This document shows positions 10,199 to 21,344 of a stretch of DNA of 64,000 nt, in pieces. The notes below the pieces were generated by a model. That model was given only the letters and a program-made list of their open reading frames with translations, was not told where the DNA came from and made no database searches. The translations under genes and the position numbers were made by a program. The DNA lies in contig CM036223.1 of NCBI GenBank assembly GCA_020631735.1, forward strand, positions 6,548,191-6,612,190, in the 5' to 3' direction. Positions within the stretch are counted from its first letter, which is position 1, and each line of letters opens with the position of its first letter. This DNA comes from Saccharum officinarum (Eukaryota; Streptophyta; Magnoliopsida; Poales; Poaceae).

Positions 10199-10212
10199 TG
10201 GTATCTAGAGCC
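10199..10212 (+). promoter_or_regulatory. Copia primer binding site
   Basis: TGGTATCTAGAGCC begins at the first base after the LTR and closely resembles the TGGTATCAGAGC complement of initiator tRNA-Met, with one inserted base. Confidence 0.75.
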
Positions 10213-10773
10213 AGGAAGACTAGGGTTCCCGGCGGCGCCGTGCACCGTGCAACGGCGTGAGCAGCGCGCGAGTGGTGCAGCGGGCTCGACACCTCCTGCG
10301 CACGCAGCAAAGCAAGCAGGTCAGTGCAGGCGAGCAGGCTCGAGTACGAACGCGGTGCGTGTGCGTGCGGCGAAGCAAGCGCGTGCAGGCGACAGTGCCA
10401 GCGCGTGGTGCAAGGCGCTCGCGCACGCTGCCAGTGCGAGCCGGTGGAGGCACGGAAGTGGTTGCTGGAGCTGGCAAGGGGCAGGCCTGTACGGACGCGA
10501 GCAGAGGAAATAGCAAATAGCTTGGGTGTGTTGTTGCAGGTGCGTGCAACGTGCTGTGTGATTAGGCGGAAGGAATAATTGCTGATTTGAGGAGACTTGG
10601 CACTGTGATTTGGCTGATTTGGGGATATTGGGGCACCCTGCTGCGGTGATTTGGTACCCTGTGCTTTGCTGGTCTAGCTGCTGCTAAAGGAAGAAGGAGC
10701 TATGCTGTTGCTCTGCGGATTGGTGTGGTTGGTACAGAGAGTTGTTGGGGTGCTGTTTCTGTGCCTAAGGAAG

Positions 10774-11772
10774 ATGGATACCGGAGATGCGGCGAAGAAG
10801 GATTCAGCTCAAAGCAGTGACAAGAGTGGAGGTGATACACCAGTTACCAAGGATGAAATGAAGAATGAGATGAGGACTATGATTCTGGAGCTTCTGCAGT
10901 TGGGCATGATTAATCCTAAGCCACACGAGCTGAAGCTGGAATTAATGCCGAATGATGTGAAGCTAGAGGGAAGTAAAAATTATCTGAGTTGGGCCAGAAG
11001 AGTCAAGGTGCTCCTAGGAGGAAAAGGGGTAGAGCACTTTCTGGCGGAGGATTGTGTTGAGCCGGCTAACAAGCTTAGTCCTGAGTGGAAAGTGTGGCAT
11101 ACGACAAATTTCACTATAGTGGCATGGTTATTGGCATCCATGTCACCATCTGTCAGTAAGATGGTGGAGGCCATGACTACTGCAGCACAGATATGGAAAA
11201 CTCTGAGTAACATGTATTCCAAGAGGGGAAATGTGATGGTAATGATGGAGATACAGAACAAGGCTGATGCAGTGAAACAAGCAGGACGGTCAGTGGAGCA
11301 ATATGCTAGTGAGTTACAGTACTTGTGGGAAGAGCTGGACCACTATGCTCCACTTCATATGAGAGATCCACAGGATGCCCAGGAAGTCCAGAAGTGGGTG
11401 GACAGGAGGGTGACTCACTTCCTGAGAAATTTGGATCCCGAGTTTGAAAGCAGGAGGGCTGCTTTTTGTCACCAGGATAGTCTACCTACTATGGAGGAGG
11501 TAGTGTCAGCCATGGTTATTGAGGAGAGCAGACTTCGGATGATGAGTGGTGACAATCCAGTAAAATCAGCATACACCACAGTGTCGGAGAGGGTGTGCTA
11601 TAACTGTGGAGAGAAGGGACACTTGAGCTACAATTGTCCACTTCCTAAAAGCTATGGTGGTAGAAGTGGAACTCGAGGAGGTCGTGGTTGTGGTCGTGGT
11701 GAACAAGGAGGTAGCCGGGGTGGCCGTGGAGGTCGTGTAGGGGGTCGTGGCAGAGGCCGTGGTGGTCCCTAA
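10774..11772 (+). CDS. gag: Copia Gag
   Basis: This is the capsid/nucleocapsid polyprotein part. I place the start at the Met of MDTGDAAKKD (10774); an in-frame ATG also exists at 10702. The UBN2-type gag region (SWARRVKVLLGGKG, WKTLSNMYSKRGN, GRSVEQYASELQYLWEEL) is followed by one zinc knuckle CYNCGEKGHLSYNCP (CX2CX4HX4C, near 11597-11640). An Arg/Gly-rich tail then ends in a TAA at 11770-11772. The next open stretch is in the same frame, so the TAA either separates Gag from Pol or is a mutation. Confidence 0.85.
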   Translation: MDTGDAAKKDSAQSSDKSGGDTPVTKDEMKNEMRTMILELLQLGMINPKPHELKLELMPNDVKLEGSKNYLSWARRVKVLLGGKGVEHFLAEDCVEPANKLSPEWKVWHTTNFTIVAWLLASMSPSVSKMVEAMTTAAQIWKTLSNMYSKRGNVMVMMEIQNKADAVKQAGRSVEQYASELQYLWEELDHYAPLHMRDPQDAQEVQKWVDRRVTHFLRNLDPEFESRRAAFCHQDSLPTMEEVVSAMVIEESRLRMMSGDNPVKSAYTTVSERVCYNCGEKGHLSYNCPLPKSYGGRSGTRGGRGCGRGEQGGSRGGRGGRVGGRGRGRGGP

Positions 11773-14700
11773 ATTAATGCTGCTACAACAGAGGAGGTTC
11801 CATCTGTCACCTTGACTGGAGAGCAGGTCAAGCAGTGGGAACAATGGCAGAAGAGTCAAGCATCTGAAACCTCCAATACTACTCCTGCTGGTCCTGTGAT
11901 TGCCACCACCAGTCACTTTGGTAACTTTGCCAACTATGCCCACTTGGGCAAAGGTACTCAGGCACAAGCACTTGCATCCACATGTAGGCATAACATAGAA
12001 TGGGTCATCGATTCAGGAGCTTCCAAGCATGTCACCGGAATATCTAGTTCTTTTAAAACATACACTCCACATTCCTATTCTGAGACTATTCAAACTGCTG
12101 ACGGCACCTCGCAACCTATTCATGGTGTAGGATCTATAGAGTGTACACCATCCCTTTGCTTATCATCTGTTTTGCATGTTCCTTCCTTCCCTGTCAATCT
12201 TCTCTCAGTTAGTTCCATTATTGACCAATTCAAATGCATTGCTTTATTTGATGAAAATTCTTGTATCTTTCAGGAGAAGAGGACGGAGAGAGTGATTGGG
12301 ACTGGAGTCAGGCGTAATGGGTTGTGGTTCATCGATCAAGCAGAGTCAGCATTGGTAGCAGATGTTGGAGCACAAGAAAGGGAGATCATCTTGCTTCATC
12401 GCCGGTTAGGACATATGTCTTTTGAAAACTTAAATAAATTGTATCATGATGCTTTTAAGAATGTGGATAAGACCAAGCTTGTGTGTGATGCCTGTGAACT
12501 TGGAAAGCATACAAGAACAACATATCCTAGTGTTGGACTTCGTAGTTGTGAACCTTTTATGCTAATACACTCCGATGTTTGGGGTCCCTGCTCAGTTACA
12601 TCTTTGAGTGGATTTAAATGGTTTGTTACCTTCATTGACTGCTATACTCGTATGACATGGGTTTACATGCTTAGGGGTAAGCATGAGGTTCTTAAATGTT
12701 TTCAAGACTTCCATAAGTTGGTTGCAAATCAATTTAATGTCAAAATTCGGATTATCCGAACTGATAATGGAAAGGAGTATGTGAACAAGGATTTTGTGGC
12801 AAATCTTTCGGATCATGGGATTATACATCAAACTACCTGTCCTAATACCCCGCCATAGAATGGTGTAGCTGAGAGAAAGAATCGACACTTGTTTGAGGTA
12901 GCAAGATCAATGATGTTTCAGATGAATGTGCCTAAATATCTTTGGAGTGAAGCGGTTCTAACAGCAACATATCTGATCAACCGTATGCCGTCCAGAATTC
13001 TTGGTATGAAGTCACCGGCTGAGATTTTATTGGGACAACGAGAGTTTAAAGTACCTCCAAAGGTATTTGGCTGTGTTTGCTTTGTCAGGGACCATAAACC
13101 TTCAGTTGGAAAGTTGGACCCTCAAGCAGTGAAGTGTGTCTTTGTTGGATACTCTTCTACACAAAATGGTTATAAGTGTTGGGATCCTGTTGAAAAAAAG
13201 TTGTTTGTGAGCATGGATGTGACATTTCGTGAGTTTGAACCATACTACACAAAACCATGGGATCTTGATCCACTTCTGGATGAATTCTCTTCAGTCACTG
13301 AGTGTGACAGTCGAGAGGGGGAGAATGAAGGAGCTACTGTTCAGAAGGAAGTGATTGTTGGTGCTATCCCATGTCCAATGGATGTGTCTGAAGCTCAAGA
13401 GCAGCTGGGTCAGGATAACGCTGTGGATATGAGAAGAGTTGGCCATGAGAATGGGGAGATGATTGAGAATGAAGGGATGATTGGTGATGAGACTGAGGAG
13501 GTGACTGTTGAAGAGAGTGAAGAAGTGATTATTGGGAAGGAGCCAATTGTGTACCAAAGAAGGCAGGTTAGGAGTCAGGGGGAGCAAATAGTTGAGAAGG
13601 AGTCAATAGTGTACCAAAGGAGACGGTTCACGAGGCAGGGGGAGCAAGTTGATACACCACAGCCACAACAGCCCGTTTCACCAGTCCCAAATCTCTCCTC
13701 GGACCTCTCTCCATTGAGCTCCTCGACCCAATTTAGGTCAAGCGGTAATGTCTCTCCTACTTCTGAGCATGTAGAGTTACCTCTTGCACAACGTAGAGAT
13801 ACTAGATCAAATTTTGGAAAACCTCCTATTCGCTACGGATTTGAGCATCCTAGTACCGATCATGATATAGCTAATTTCCTCTCATACTCTCATCTTTCAC
13901 CTGCATATAGAGCATTTGTCGTATCCTTACAAATAGTGCCTATTCCAAGGGACTGGAAGTGTGCAAAACAGGACCCAAAGTGGAAGGCTGCAATGGAAGA
14001 AGAGATGCATGCTCTTCAGAAGAACAAGACATGGGAACTTGTGCCACTTCCAAAGGGAAAGAGAGCAGTGGGTTGTAAATGGGTCTTCACTGTGAAGCAA
14101 AACCCAAAAGGAGAGGTGGATAGGTACAAGGCGAGATTGGCTGCAAAAGGTTATAGTCAAACTTATGGCATTGACTATGATGAGACCTTTGCTCCTGTGG
14201 CGAAGATGGGTACTGTTAGGGCCTTGATATCTTGTGCTGTTAATTTTGGTTGGCCACTCCATCAAATGGATGTAAAGAATGCATTTCTTCATGGTGACCT
14301 ACAGGAGGAGGTCTATATGGAGATTGCACCGGGGTTTGCAAATAGTCAAACTATTAGGAAGGTGTGTAGACTCAAGAAGTCACTGTATGGACTGAAGCAG
14401 TCACCCCGGGCTTGGTTTGACAGGTTTAGGAGGGCGGTTTGTGGTATGGAATACACTCAGTGCAATGGTGATCATACAATTTTCTATAAACATAGGGGAA
14501 CATTCATCACCATTATGGCAGTATATGTGGATGACATAGTGATTACAGGAGATGATGTGGAGGAAATCAAATGCTTGAAGGAGAACCTGAGAAAAGCCTT
14601 TGAGGTAAAGGATCTAGGACTGCTCAGGTATTTTCTTGGCATAGAGATTGCTAGATCACCCAAGGGGATTGTTCTCTCACAAAGAAAATATGTCCTAGAT

Positions 14701-15474
14701 CTGTTGACAGAAACTGGAATGCTTGGATGTCGGCCATGTAGTACTATTGATAAAAATCATCAAATTAGTGCCCAGTCCGGAGATCCAGTTAATAGAGAAG
14801 CATACCAAAGATTGGTAGGAAGATTGATATACCTGTGTCATACAAGGCCTGATATTTCTTATGCAGTGAGTGTGGTAAGCAGGTATATGCATGATCCTAG
14901 AACAGAGCATATGGAGGTGGTCTATAGAATTTTGAGGTACCTGAAAGGAACCCCTGGAAGAGGGATATGGTTTAGAAAGAATGGACATCTGGACTTGGAA
15001 GGATACTGTGATGCGGATTGGGCAAGCAGTAAGTATGATAGAAGATCTACCTCTGGTTATTGTGTGTTTGTGGGAGGCAACCTTGTCTCATGGCGAAGCA
15101 AGAAGCAGGCAGTTGTGGCCCGATCTACTGCAGAGGCTGAATACAGGGCAATGGCGTTGGGTCTGTGTGAGATGTTATGGTTAAAGGGTTTGTTGAAAGA
15201 GTTGCGATTGTTAAGGAATGAAACTATGATGCTTCATTGTGACAACATCGCTGCAATCAATATTGCAAACAATCCGGTTCAGTTCGACCGAACTAAACAC
15301 GTGGAAATTGATAGATTCTTCATCAAGGAAAAACTTGACAGTGGGATCCTAAGGCTAGGATATGTAAAATCACGTAGTCAACTAGCTGATTGTTTTACAA
15401 AGGGTCTAGAATCTAGTGAGAATGAGTTGAGTTGTAACAAGATGGGCATGATAGATATCTTTAGCCCATCTTGA
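11773..15474 (+). pseudogene. pol: Copia Pol (protease-integrase-RT-RNase H), one internal nonsense codon
   Basis: It is in one frame with Gag throughout. The aspartic protease active site DSGASKH lies at about 12010. Integrase follows, with its HHCC zinc site (HRRLGH...CDAC) and catalytic Asp residues in SDVWGP and TDNGKEY. A TAG at 12856-12858 falls five codons before the third catalytic residue, the Glu of GVAERKN, which keeps the expected spacing of 35. Reverse transcriptase has YVDD at 14524-14535. RNase H has CDADWA, STAEAEYRAMA and HCDNIAA, and the C-terminus ends at a natural stop at 15472-15474. No frameshift is seen, so the copy is recently inactivated. Confidence 0.9.
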
Positions 15475-15478
15475 GGAG
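15465..15478 (+). promoter_or_regulatory. Copia polypurine tract
   Basis: TTGAGGAG lies directly before the 3' LTR start at 15479 and overlaps the end of the pol frame. This is the normal copia plus-strand primer position. Confidence 0.75.
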
Positions 15479-15594
15479 TGTTGATGTAAATTCTAAAATA
15501 TAAGAGGACCTATATGTAAGAATGAGCAAATAAGAATAGAGAGAGTGGGGAGCTGGAAAAAAGACCAGCCAGAACCTTCCCCAAATTTACAACA
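15479..15594 (+). repeat. Copia 3' LTR
   Basis: 116 bp, identical to the 5' LTR except for two substitutions. It is followed by the GGTAC duplication at 15595-15599. Confidence 0.95.
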
Positions 15595-15599
15595 GGTAC

Positions 15600-15701
15600 C
15601 ACCAGCCTACCAGTAGAAACCATTTCGCAAACCAGTGATTTGCACAAGGTTATGTGACTCATCTGCCTAACAATATAGCTTAACCACTACAGCCCTAAAC
15701 A
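15600..15701 (-). other. Proximal 3' UTR of the TRM-like gene
   Basis: Only about 100 bp of 3' UTR remains between the stop codon at 15702 and the copia 3' LTR. Transcripts must end within the LTR or element, or read through 5.5 kb to the displaced 3' UTR below 10078. Confidence 0.6.
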
Positions 15702-18700
15702 CTAGTTGGTAACAAGGTAGTTCTCTTGTGACAAGAACTCGATGATACAATCTCTTATGATGTCATCATGGATCATCCTGGCAATATTCATTCCAACCAG
15801 TTCTACCTCAGAACGATGGTCCAAAGGCAAAGGCTGAACATCCTCCAAAAAGAAGTGTCCGTTGTTACTTCGCTTCTGCACCATTTGCCAGACATTTTCA
15901 GCTAACTGTGCGCGATCTATTTCAGGCCAGCACTTCATCATGATCTTTGAATGCAAGCCGTTGTCTGGAATGGTCATGTCAGCCAAGATGGAGTTCACAA
16001 AATCAAACAGAAGTTTCCTGTCTGATCTCGACCACAGAACTAGCTTGCCATACTTGTTTTCAAGACACAGGAACACATCTGAGCTCACTTGCCAATCTTC
16101 TGGGTGATCTGGTAAGTTGCACACGCTACCAAGCATGTCCTGTACATAAGAGAAATCCCTGTCCTCCTCATCCTTAAACATAGATAACTGCTCTTCCATG
16201 GCTTGGTACGTTGAGATGTTCATACTGCCAAACCCGTCGCTTGACAATGTACCAGAATAGTCTTCACAAAGATCTTGGTCTTCCATCTTCAGCATCTTCA
16301 GTTGCTCTCTGAGTTCTGCATTTTTTTTAGAAGAAACAGGAATAGTATTCAGTAATTTAACCATAGTAAGTGAAGGAAAACTGATTTCCTTTGATATACT
16401 AACCTTGAATACCAACATTGATGCTTTTATAGATTCCATAATAAGTCTCTTCACCAGAACTGTGTTGCGATAAAGCAGTTGGACTTGAGCAGTTAGAACT
16501 TTCAGCACTTGCAATACTTGCTGATTCTGTTGCTAGAGTGTCAACTTCATCAACTTCAATCTCCCTTGATGGTTTCCTTTCCTCCTAGAATCAAATGTAT
16601 GTTAAATCTTAATAATCAGAATGCAATTATTCCATTGGAGCTAAAAATTTTCATAACAAAACTAAAATGACTTGAGATGGTGTGATTTGCATATTCAGAA
16701 ATTGTACAACTAAAAATAAATAACTACTAAAATTTTTATTTAGAACAGCAAAATAAGTTACTGTCCACCCCCTAACGCCTAACCCACCATAAGTTGACTG
16801 TCCACCCCCTAATGCCTAACCCACCCAACTCAAGTCCTGTGTGTTTCTTCCTTAGCAGAAATGAGGCTAACTCTAGTTCTTAGCAATCATAGCAACTGTT
16901 GGTGCATGTTGACCAACTAACATTGACAAGGTAAATGTAAAACTACTTGATAATAACACTGTTGGAACATACCTTCAATTCTATGCTATCCTGATTCTGA
17001 ATTGATAAAACTTCTTTTGTCTCTGGAGATGATGTTGCTAGTGTCTGGTATGTGCATCCCATAAAACCTTGTGTTTTTTTCGTGTAATCGTGTTGAAGAG
17101 CAGAATCAGATTCTTCCTGATCCTCAGTTCTGATAGCATCATCAGGGCACTTTTCAGTATGTATATTGCTTGCCCGAGAAAGATCAGAAATGCAGATGCT
17201 GTGCCTAGCTTTTTCCGAAGCTACATGAATCTCTTTTTCAGGTAGCATATTTTCCTTTCCTAGATGGACAGTTGATTTTCCATTTTTCTGTTTTGCATTT
17301 CTGATTGGTGATCTCTTCCTGATATGTGCAGTTTCAGATTCATCAGTGGGTGCATTCAATATATCTTTCAGAATGGGCAACCTACGGGTTGGTGCAGACT
17401 GCCTCCTGCCTGACAATTTTGCAGAAGTGGTAGATGAGGCTGGAAGAGATTTGGACCTGGGAAAATTCCTTGATACACCAGCTCTTGAATCATCTTCAGA
17501 GTAAATCCCTGTCTTCCACCCATCTTTACTGCTAATGCCAAGAGGGCTGCCTGGCACCTCCCTCACATTATAGGGGTTGAAGTTTGGATCTGATCCTCCC
17601 CTGTGGGGGGTTTCTTTTGGTGCATCTCTATCAGACAGTCCGAGCATTTCACCTAGTGTTTTTATGCCTTTAGGAATTGAACTTTCTGAACCAGATTGGC
17701 AAGCCATTTGCCATCGTTCCGAGAGGTGCTTTCTGGCCTTTCTACTTACTGATGGTCCAGCAGAATGAATGCTTGAATAAAAGGGCATGGTGTCATCATA
17801 AGAGGTAGAACTAACTTTTGCCTTCTCAGTATCCACTTCAAGATTATATTCCTCCTGGGATGGTCTCCTCCTGCTATCGCTTTTAGGTGTTTGTTTTCTA
17901 ACCTTCTGCAGTGTTGAACCCCTTTCTCCTTCAAGAACTTCATTGTTTCGTGGCACAGAAAATTGTTTACTATGGTGTGGAGGCTTCGAATGTTGTGTCC
18001 CATTCCTCTGTTTATACTGTGGTGCTTCTTGGCTCGATAGAACAGGTGTGAAACTTTTCCTTTGCAGGTTTGGCTTCAGAACAATGATTTGAGAGCGACG
18101 GCATGAACCTTTACTCTTGCCCTCATTTGGTGCCAACAGCGCCACTGGTGTAACTGAAGTTTCTCTGAGCGGCATGTTAGGAATGGGTTTCTCAAACTCC
18201 TTTGGTATGTCATGCATCCCATCACACCCACCTTCCATGGGATCCCCTTCCATGCGACAAGGGATTTCTTTCTCAAACAATTGTGCAGCAGCAGCATTGC
18301 TTGTATGAGAAGAGCACTGCAACCCACTGTGGCTAAGGATGTGTCCTGAGAATCCTGACACTGCAGTCCTGTTCTCCTGAAGGATTTCAAGGAAAACATC
18401 CCTTTTGGAGTGGAGTACCTCAAGTGCTTCACTGAACTCCTTCGAATTCATACTCCCTTCACCAGTGGCAACGCGCTCAGCATCCAAGAACTTTTGCCTC
18501 ACAAATTCCAGATCAGCCTCGATGTTTGTCAGATACGGGTCCTGATTTCCAGGCTGCAGCAGCTCATGCGTCGCCATGTTCTCCATCTCTGTTACCTCAA
18601 AAACATCCTTCAGTGCTGGCAGCTCATCAGAACTGACATTACATGCCTGATCCCCAGACGAGACACTGTCCACATCTTGAACAACTCCAGACAAGTGTCG

Positions 18701-19036
18701 CTGCAGGTTAGCCCGGGTATCACTCTGGCACCGGTCAAGAGGTTTCTTGGGGCGAGGCACGGTGTCGAGGCCCATTAGCCTGGCAACAATACCAGGGGAG
18801 CAATGGGTGAACTCCACCTGCTTCGGCGCGTCCTTCTTCGCAGGGACAGCGTTTGACTTGTTGGAGAGGCCCTGCAAAACAGAGAAAGAGAGCACGGACA
18901 AGGCTTTCAGCAAGCAGTTCACTAATCAGACATATTTAACGGTGTTGAAATGCATTTGTGGACACCAGTGTGGTGCATCATGTACCTCTCTTGAACTGTC
19001 TTCACCTCTCAGCGCATCCGGTGGCGGCGGCAGCAT
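15702..19036 (-). CDS. TRM-family (DUF3741/DUF4378) protein, four exons
   Basis: Coding exons on the minus strand: 19036-18986, 18871-16973, 16584-16404 and 16315-15702, with GT-AG introns of 114, 388 and 88 bp and phases that join cleanly. This gives about 914 residues. Near the N-terminus is CSPGIVARLMGLDTVPRP, the VARLMGLD signature shared by LONGIFOLIA/TRM proteins. The middle is Ser/Lys/Arg-rich and disordered (SRKARKHLSERW, GRRQSAPTRRLPILKDIL). The C-terminal DUF4378 domain spans DFSYVQDML to IIRDCIIEFLSQE. TRM proteins bind TON1 or microtubules and shape cell division and elongation; this role is inferred from family membership. The start at MLPPPPDALRGE follows an in-frame stop, but an extra 5' exon is possible. 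A copia element sits about 100 bp downstream of the stop codon. Confidence 0.87.
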
Positions 19037-19601
19037 TGCCTTCTTAGCCCTTTTGAACCCCCCCGCTTGAACTCAAACGTGAACTGGTGAAATCGTATAA
19101 CAGTTGTGGTTACTAGGAATCGAGGTAAACAATCGTGCAAAAACAATGACTAGCAAGAAAAGTGAATCTCGGGTTCTTTAAAAAGAAAAACTCAGTCCAA
19201 ACATATATTAATTAAATTAAATAAATATTTTCTTTTTCAAAACCCACGAAGCAAACTTAGCAAGTGCATACGTTTCTAACTTGGAAGCGGCGATTTAAAC
19301 ATGCAGTGGTACAGTATGAGCAGCAGCTGTAATAATCAATCGCAAAAAAAAATGCAGCTGTAATAATCGAAAACCTTGGTTCTCGAGAAGTAACAGGAAG
19401 AGATGGGGACTGGCAGTGGTGATCTACTCTCCGATGTCTCTTCCATGGAAGACACCACCGGTGCCTCCAACGCCGCCGGTTCCTTCGATTCGGGGGAAGC
19501 CGAAGCGGCAGGCCCGTGCTCGCTCACCGCGGCGCGACGGGGTGGGCCTACGTTGTTGCATACAAATAAATCTGCATGTACAAGTGAAAATAGATGAATT
19601 A
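19037..19601 (-). other. Upstream region / possible 5' exon of the TRM-like gene
   Basis: No gene can be firmly called. On the minus strand, 19527-19380 reads as a GC-rich open stretch (MSEHGPAASASPESKEPAAL...) that could be 5' UTR or a short first exon. I could not find a convincing donor joining it to 19036. The Helitron at 19602 bounds the region. Confidence 0.35.
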
Positions 19602-20984
19602 TCTATATCTATATCTATATATATATCTAATAATAAAGAGACAAAATTTCTCAACCCTAATTTTTTTCGTCCGGCCCTCTCCTAACTACTCGGCATCACT
19701 CTTCTTAGTTTGGAATTGAAAAACACTACTCAATGTCACTCTTCTTAATTTAGAATTAAAAAATATTATTCGCATTGTCTCTTTATTATTATGTATAGAT
19801 ATAGATTTACAACAGATATGGACAAATCACCTAATTAAACTGAGTCAATCTCTCCTTACTTTTTCATACGAGATAATAGCCACCTAATTAAACCGAGTCA
19901 ATCTCTCTTTGATTTTCCATACGAGACAAATAATTTAGTATAAATATTATTTATTATGGATCTTATTAGTGTTTAATTGAAACATGGTTGAGCTAAGCCC
20001 ATGTATTCTGGCTCACGCACGCTGGGCAACGTCCGTTTTAAAGAAGCAAAATTTCTTTCCTCAATTTTTTTTTGGTCCGGCTCATCCATCCGTGTCCAAC
20101 TCCGTAATGACCGTCCATCACACTTAGTATGTATAAAGCAATCCGCTTCAACGCGGTTTAGAAGAGTTTCTTGTGTCAAAACTGAGCAGTATTTTCGTCG
20201 AATCAAACTCCATCTCCTCTCCGAATCAAACTCCACCGTCTCTTGCAATCTTGATCCTAAGTAGACATACAACCTCCTGTGACTCTCTCTGGCCAAACAT
20301 CCATAAATAAAAAGATACGAGTAATACTAATAATGCATTAATGCCTAATGTATGCTGAGTGCAGATTATTGTTTCGGGATTAACAAGATGTACCTGCGGT
20401 TTATTACGGTGACCGTTTTCTTTTTTTCGAAGTTCCTTTCATCCACGTCGTTTTTTTGAACGGGCTCGCTCGCACACGAGCCTGCTCTACGCTGCTCTCT
20501 TGGAATAATCTTGGGCTAATAAGTTAGCATTAGGAAGGTGAAAGTCGCCAATAATTCCACACTGGCTGCTACCAAATTCTAACAATAAATATAGTATTTT
20601 AAACAGTGACATTTACCTATAATAAACATGTATTTTATTAATAAATTATTTAGGAATAAAAAAATTATTACTATAAGATGAATCGGCTGATAACCTAACT
20701 AATCAAACCATAAACTTAAATCTTGAACATTTTGTCATCCAATCTAATAAAAATAAATGTTTCTTCAAACTATATGTACATGTCAGTACAAATCTCTAAG
20801 ATGTACGTATATATAATGAGAAATTTACATATTTAGGACTTCAATCATTGCGCTTCGCAATCTTGACCCCAAACATCGACTTCGTTAAAATAGGCTATAC
20901 AGACTTTAATTAGAGACTATAGTCATAATTTACTATAAGCGCTTCGTAGTTTCTCCCGTTGCAATATACGGGCATGTTTGCTAG
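19602..20984 (+). mobile_element. Non-autonomous Helitron, plus strand
   Basis: It starts TCTATATCTATATC at 19602 after a host A. It ends with the hairpin-capable CCCGTTGCAATATACGGG and then CATGTTTG-CTAG at 20981-20984, followed by a host T. Insertion between A and T with TC...CTAG ends is the Helitron hallmark. The first about 200 bp form a foldback: TAATAATAAAGAGACAAA returns inverted as TTTGTCTC-like TTGTCTCTTTATTATTA at about 19767-19784. There is no Rep/helicase coding. It lies about 570 bp upstream of the TRM-like gene start. Confidence 0.75.
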
Positions 20985-21257
20985 TAAACATAAATCACTA
21001 CCTATGGTGTTATTTACTCTCATTTTTGGTGCAATGTTGATGGTCAAAATAGGTATTTAGTGACTGTCAACACGAGGTAGTTGAGGTATTTAATGATACA
21101 GATGAAACAGATTCAGATTTAGAAGATGAGTCATTGCCCCTATCGATTGAGGTGCTTGTTCTATCTTTTATTTAGTTCGGAGGGAGAGGGGGTGTAGGTA
21201 GCCAGGCAATGCTTTACTGTTTGGATAGCAATGAAATTTATACATGCTTGCTGTTTA

Positions 21258-21259
21258 AG

Positions 21260-21335
<76 letters not shown>
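21258..21335. repeat. (TA)n(GA)n microsatellite
   Basis: About 48 bp of TA repeats pass directly into about 30 bp of GA repeats, inside the CACTA remnant. Confidence 0.95.
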
Positions 21336-21338
<3 letters not shown>

Positions 21339-21344
21339 CCATAG

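Larger units (their letters stand above)
10083..15594 (+). mobile_element. Complete Ty1/copia retrotransposon with very short LTRs
   Basis: The two LTRs (10083-10198 and 15479-15594) are 116 bp each, start TGTTGATG and end ACAACA. They differ at two positions only (CGGCTAG versus CAGCCAG). The 5-bp target duplication GGTAC is present at 10078-10082 and 15595-15599. The 5' LTR is followed directly by a tRNA-Met-type primer site and the 3' LTR is preceded by a TTGAGGAG polypurine tract. The internal order gag, protease, integrase, RT, RNase H defines copia. Two in-frame stops make this copy defective. It lies in the 3' UTR of the TRM-like gene, in the opposite orientation. The lineage is uncertain (Ale or Ivana-like by LTR size). 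Confidence 0.95.

Noticed and set aside
19336..19527. First exon of the TRM-like gene (MSEHGPAASASPESKEP...)
   Set aside because: No convincing splice donor and no known family N-terminus. Noted only as a possible 5' exon.
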